DNA of 64,000 nucleotides, taken from Monoplex corrugatus (Eukaryota; Mollusca; Gastropoda; Littorinimorpha; Ranellidae). The notes beneath the pieces are model-generated. The model was not told the origin of the DNA, made no database searches, and saw only the letters and a list, made by a program, of their open reading frames with translations. Positions within the stretch are counted from its first letter, which is position 1, and each line of letters opens with the position of its first letter. The position numbers and the translations under genes are program-made. Shown here piece by piece: positions 63,020 to 64,000 of this stretch. Location: the NCBI GenBank assembly GCA_030674185.1, contig JAPXFY010000022.1, forward strand, positions 46,418,398 through 46,482,397. The letters are read 5' to 3'.

Positions 63020-63460
63020 TGAAATCAGTTGGAAAGTCCACTTGGCGTCCCTACAGCACTTTCACTATTATTTTTGCATAGATTGCATTTACGTTGCTGA
63101 GGTGCTGGCTCTTTATTCCATGGCTCTAAGACTTGTACATCATGATGATGGCATCTCCCATCGACCTGACGGGTGAGCAGCCGATCCCTTCAAGTGATTG
63201 TGGTACTTGAGGTTGGGTCTGTGAGTGATTCCCTAACTGCCGAATTGGGGGAGTACTGCAATGATGTTCTTAAATATCGACAACTTGAGTCCTGTTCAGC
63301 ACAGGCCTATTTATAAGTCATATAGGCATGGATATATGCATGTTTGCGTGCATTTACGTGATCAATTTTTGTTTGTTTGTGTGCTTTTGTGTTTTTTTTA
63401 TGGTTTATATTTGAGTAACCTGTGTGTGCACAGACACACAAGCATGCTAGTGACGTCAGT
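63020..63460. other. Unassigned sequence
   Basis: No gene or known repeat; ATGATGATGG at 63141 could be a remnant of a LINE trinucleotide tail. Confidence 0.4.
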
Positions 63461-63475
63461 GTGCATGTGTGTGTG

Positions 63476-63563
<88 letters not shown>

Positions 63564-63585
63564 TGTGTGTGTTTGTGTTTGTGCA
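63461..63585. repeat. (GT)n microsatellite
   Basis: About 120 bases of GT. The remaining sequence to 64000 is AT-rich and unassigned. Confidence 0.97.
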
Positions 63586-64000
63586 CGACATTATATACAT
63601 ATATTGTGAAATATCCACATAGCTATCAGAACTTGCAGAGTGTATGTCATCTTCTGATCTTAACTACCTTTAACAACTCCAGTCAGATCAAGTTGATCCT
63701 TACCAACTTCATAATTTATTGTATTTGACCGGACTGAACACAAGAAGTTGAAAATTTACGTTTGTTTATTTGTTTGTTTGAATCTCTTGAACGTGACAGG
63801 TGTTTCAGGCAGTAAAGGACTGTTTATTCCTCTTACTTAGATGGAAAAAAATATGTTGGCAGGGCTGAAGCATTTTAACGTTTCCTGGTATTTTCATATC
63901 CGCCGATAAAATTTTTATGGTTATTTTTATTTCGGCTGACAGTCAACCTTATGGCTATAAATAATTTTTTTTAAAAGACAATAGTATGTTTTCGAACTTT

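Overview
The window is eukaryotic, gene-poor and extremely repeat-rich. It carries two real protein-coding genes, both split by introns with GT..AG boundaries, buried in layers of retrotransposons, DNA transposons, SINEs, minisatellites and long GT/AC microsatellites. The mix (RTE-like, I-like and L2/CR1-like LINEs, a Penelope-like element with a GIY-YIG domain, DIRS-type tyrosine recombinase remnants, a Tc1-like transposase, tRNA-derived SINEs) suggests a lophotrochozoan animal, most likely a marine gastropod mollusc. That taxonomic call is inference from element types, not proof.

Gene 1 (+ strand, 4270-15465) is the dCTP pyrophosphatase DCTPP1, reconstructed as four exons (113, 111, 35 and 188 coding bases; 148 residues) with consistent phases and all four metal-binding acidic residues. 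Gene 2 (- strand, 58428-42748) is a BTB/POZ CUL3 adaptor of the TNFAIP1/KCTD10/KCTD13 (BACURD) family, six exons, 245 residues, ending early at an in-frame TGA relative to vertebrate relatives. The two genes are convergent, with about 27 kb of repeats between them. The DCTPP1 introns hold a 38-bp minisatellite, an RTE-like LINE with a clear target duplication, SINEs and a UG-rich tract. The BACURD introns hold a 3-kb array of a 33-bp repeat, a DIRS remnant and GT/AC tracts lying right at splice sites.

Layout. 1-4.1 kb: LINE fragment and a long inverted repeat. 4.2-15.5 kb: DCTPP1. 15.5-19.3 kb: a satellite with embedded (AC)n, split by an intact GC-rich Tc1-like transposase. 19.3-25.1 kb: a nearly complete LINE (ORF1 with an SGNH-esterase-like domain; ORF2 with endonuclease, reverse transcriptase and RNase H) sitting between two (AC)n tracts. 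25-42 kb: many copies of a few repeat families, including a Penelope-like element flanked by inverted arms, its arms-only derivatives, and nested palindromic MITEs bounded by TTAA. 42.7-58.5 kb: BACURD. 58.5-64 kb: tetranucleotide repeat, a 45-bp minisatellite split by an L2/CR1-like LINE, SINEs and LINE debris.

The most interesting signals are (i) the Penelope-like element at 27312-29506 with inverted arms and a 12-bp target duplication, together with arms-only derivatives that also show a 12-bp duplication; (ii) a hammerhead-ribozyme-like core repeated inside those arms; (iii) a family of TTAA-bounded palindromes nested one inside another; (iv) a DIRS remnant whose recombinase lies upstream of gag; and (v) UG-repeat tracts placed directly at splice sites of both genes.
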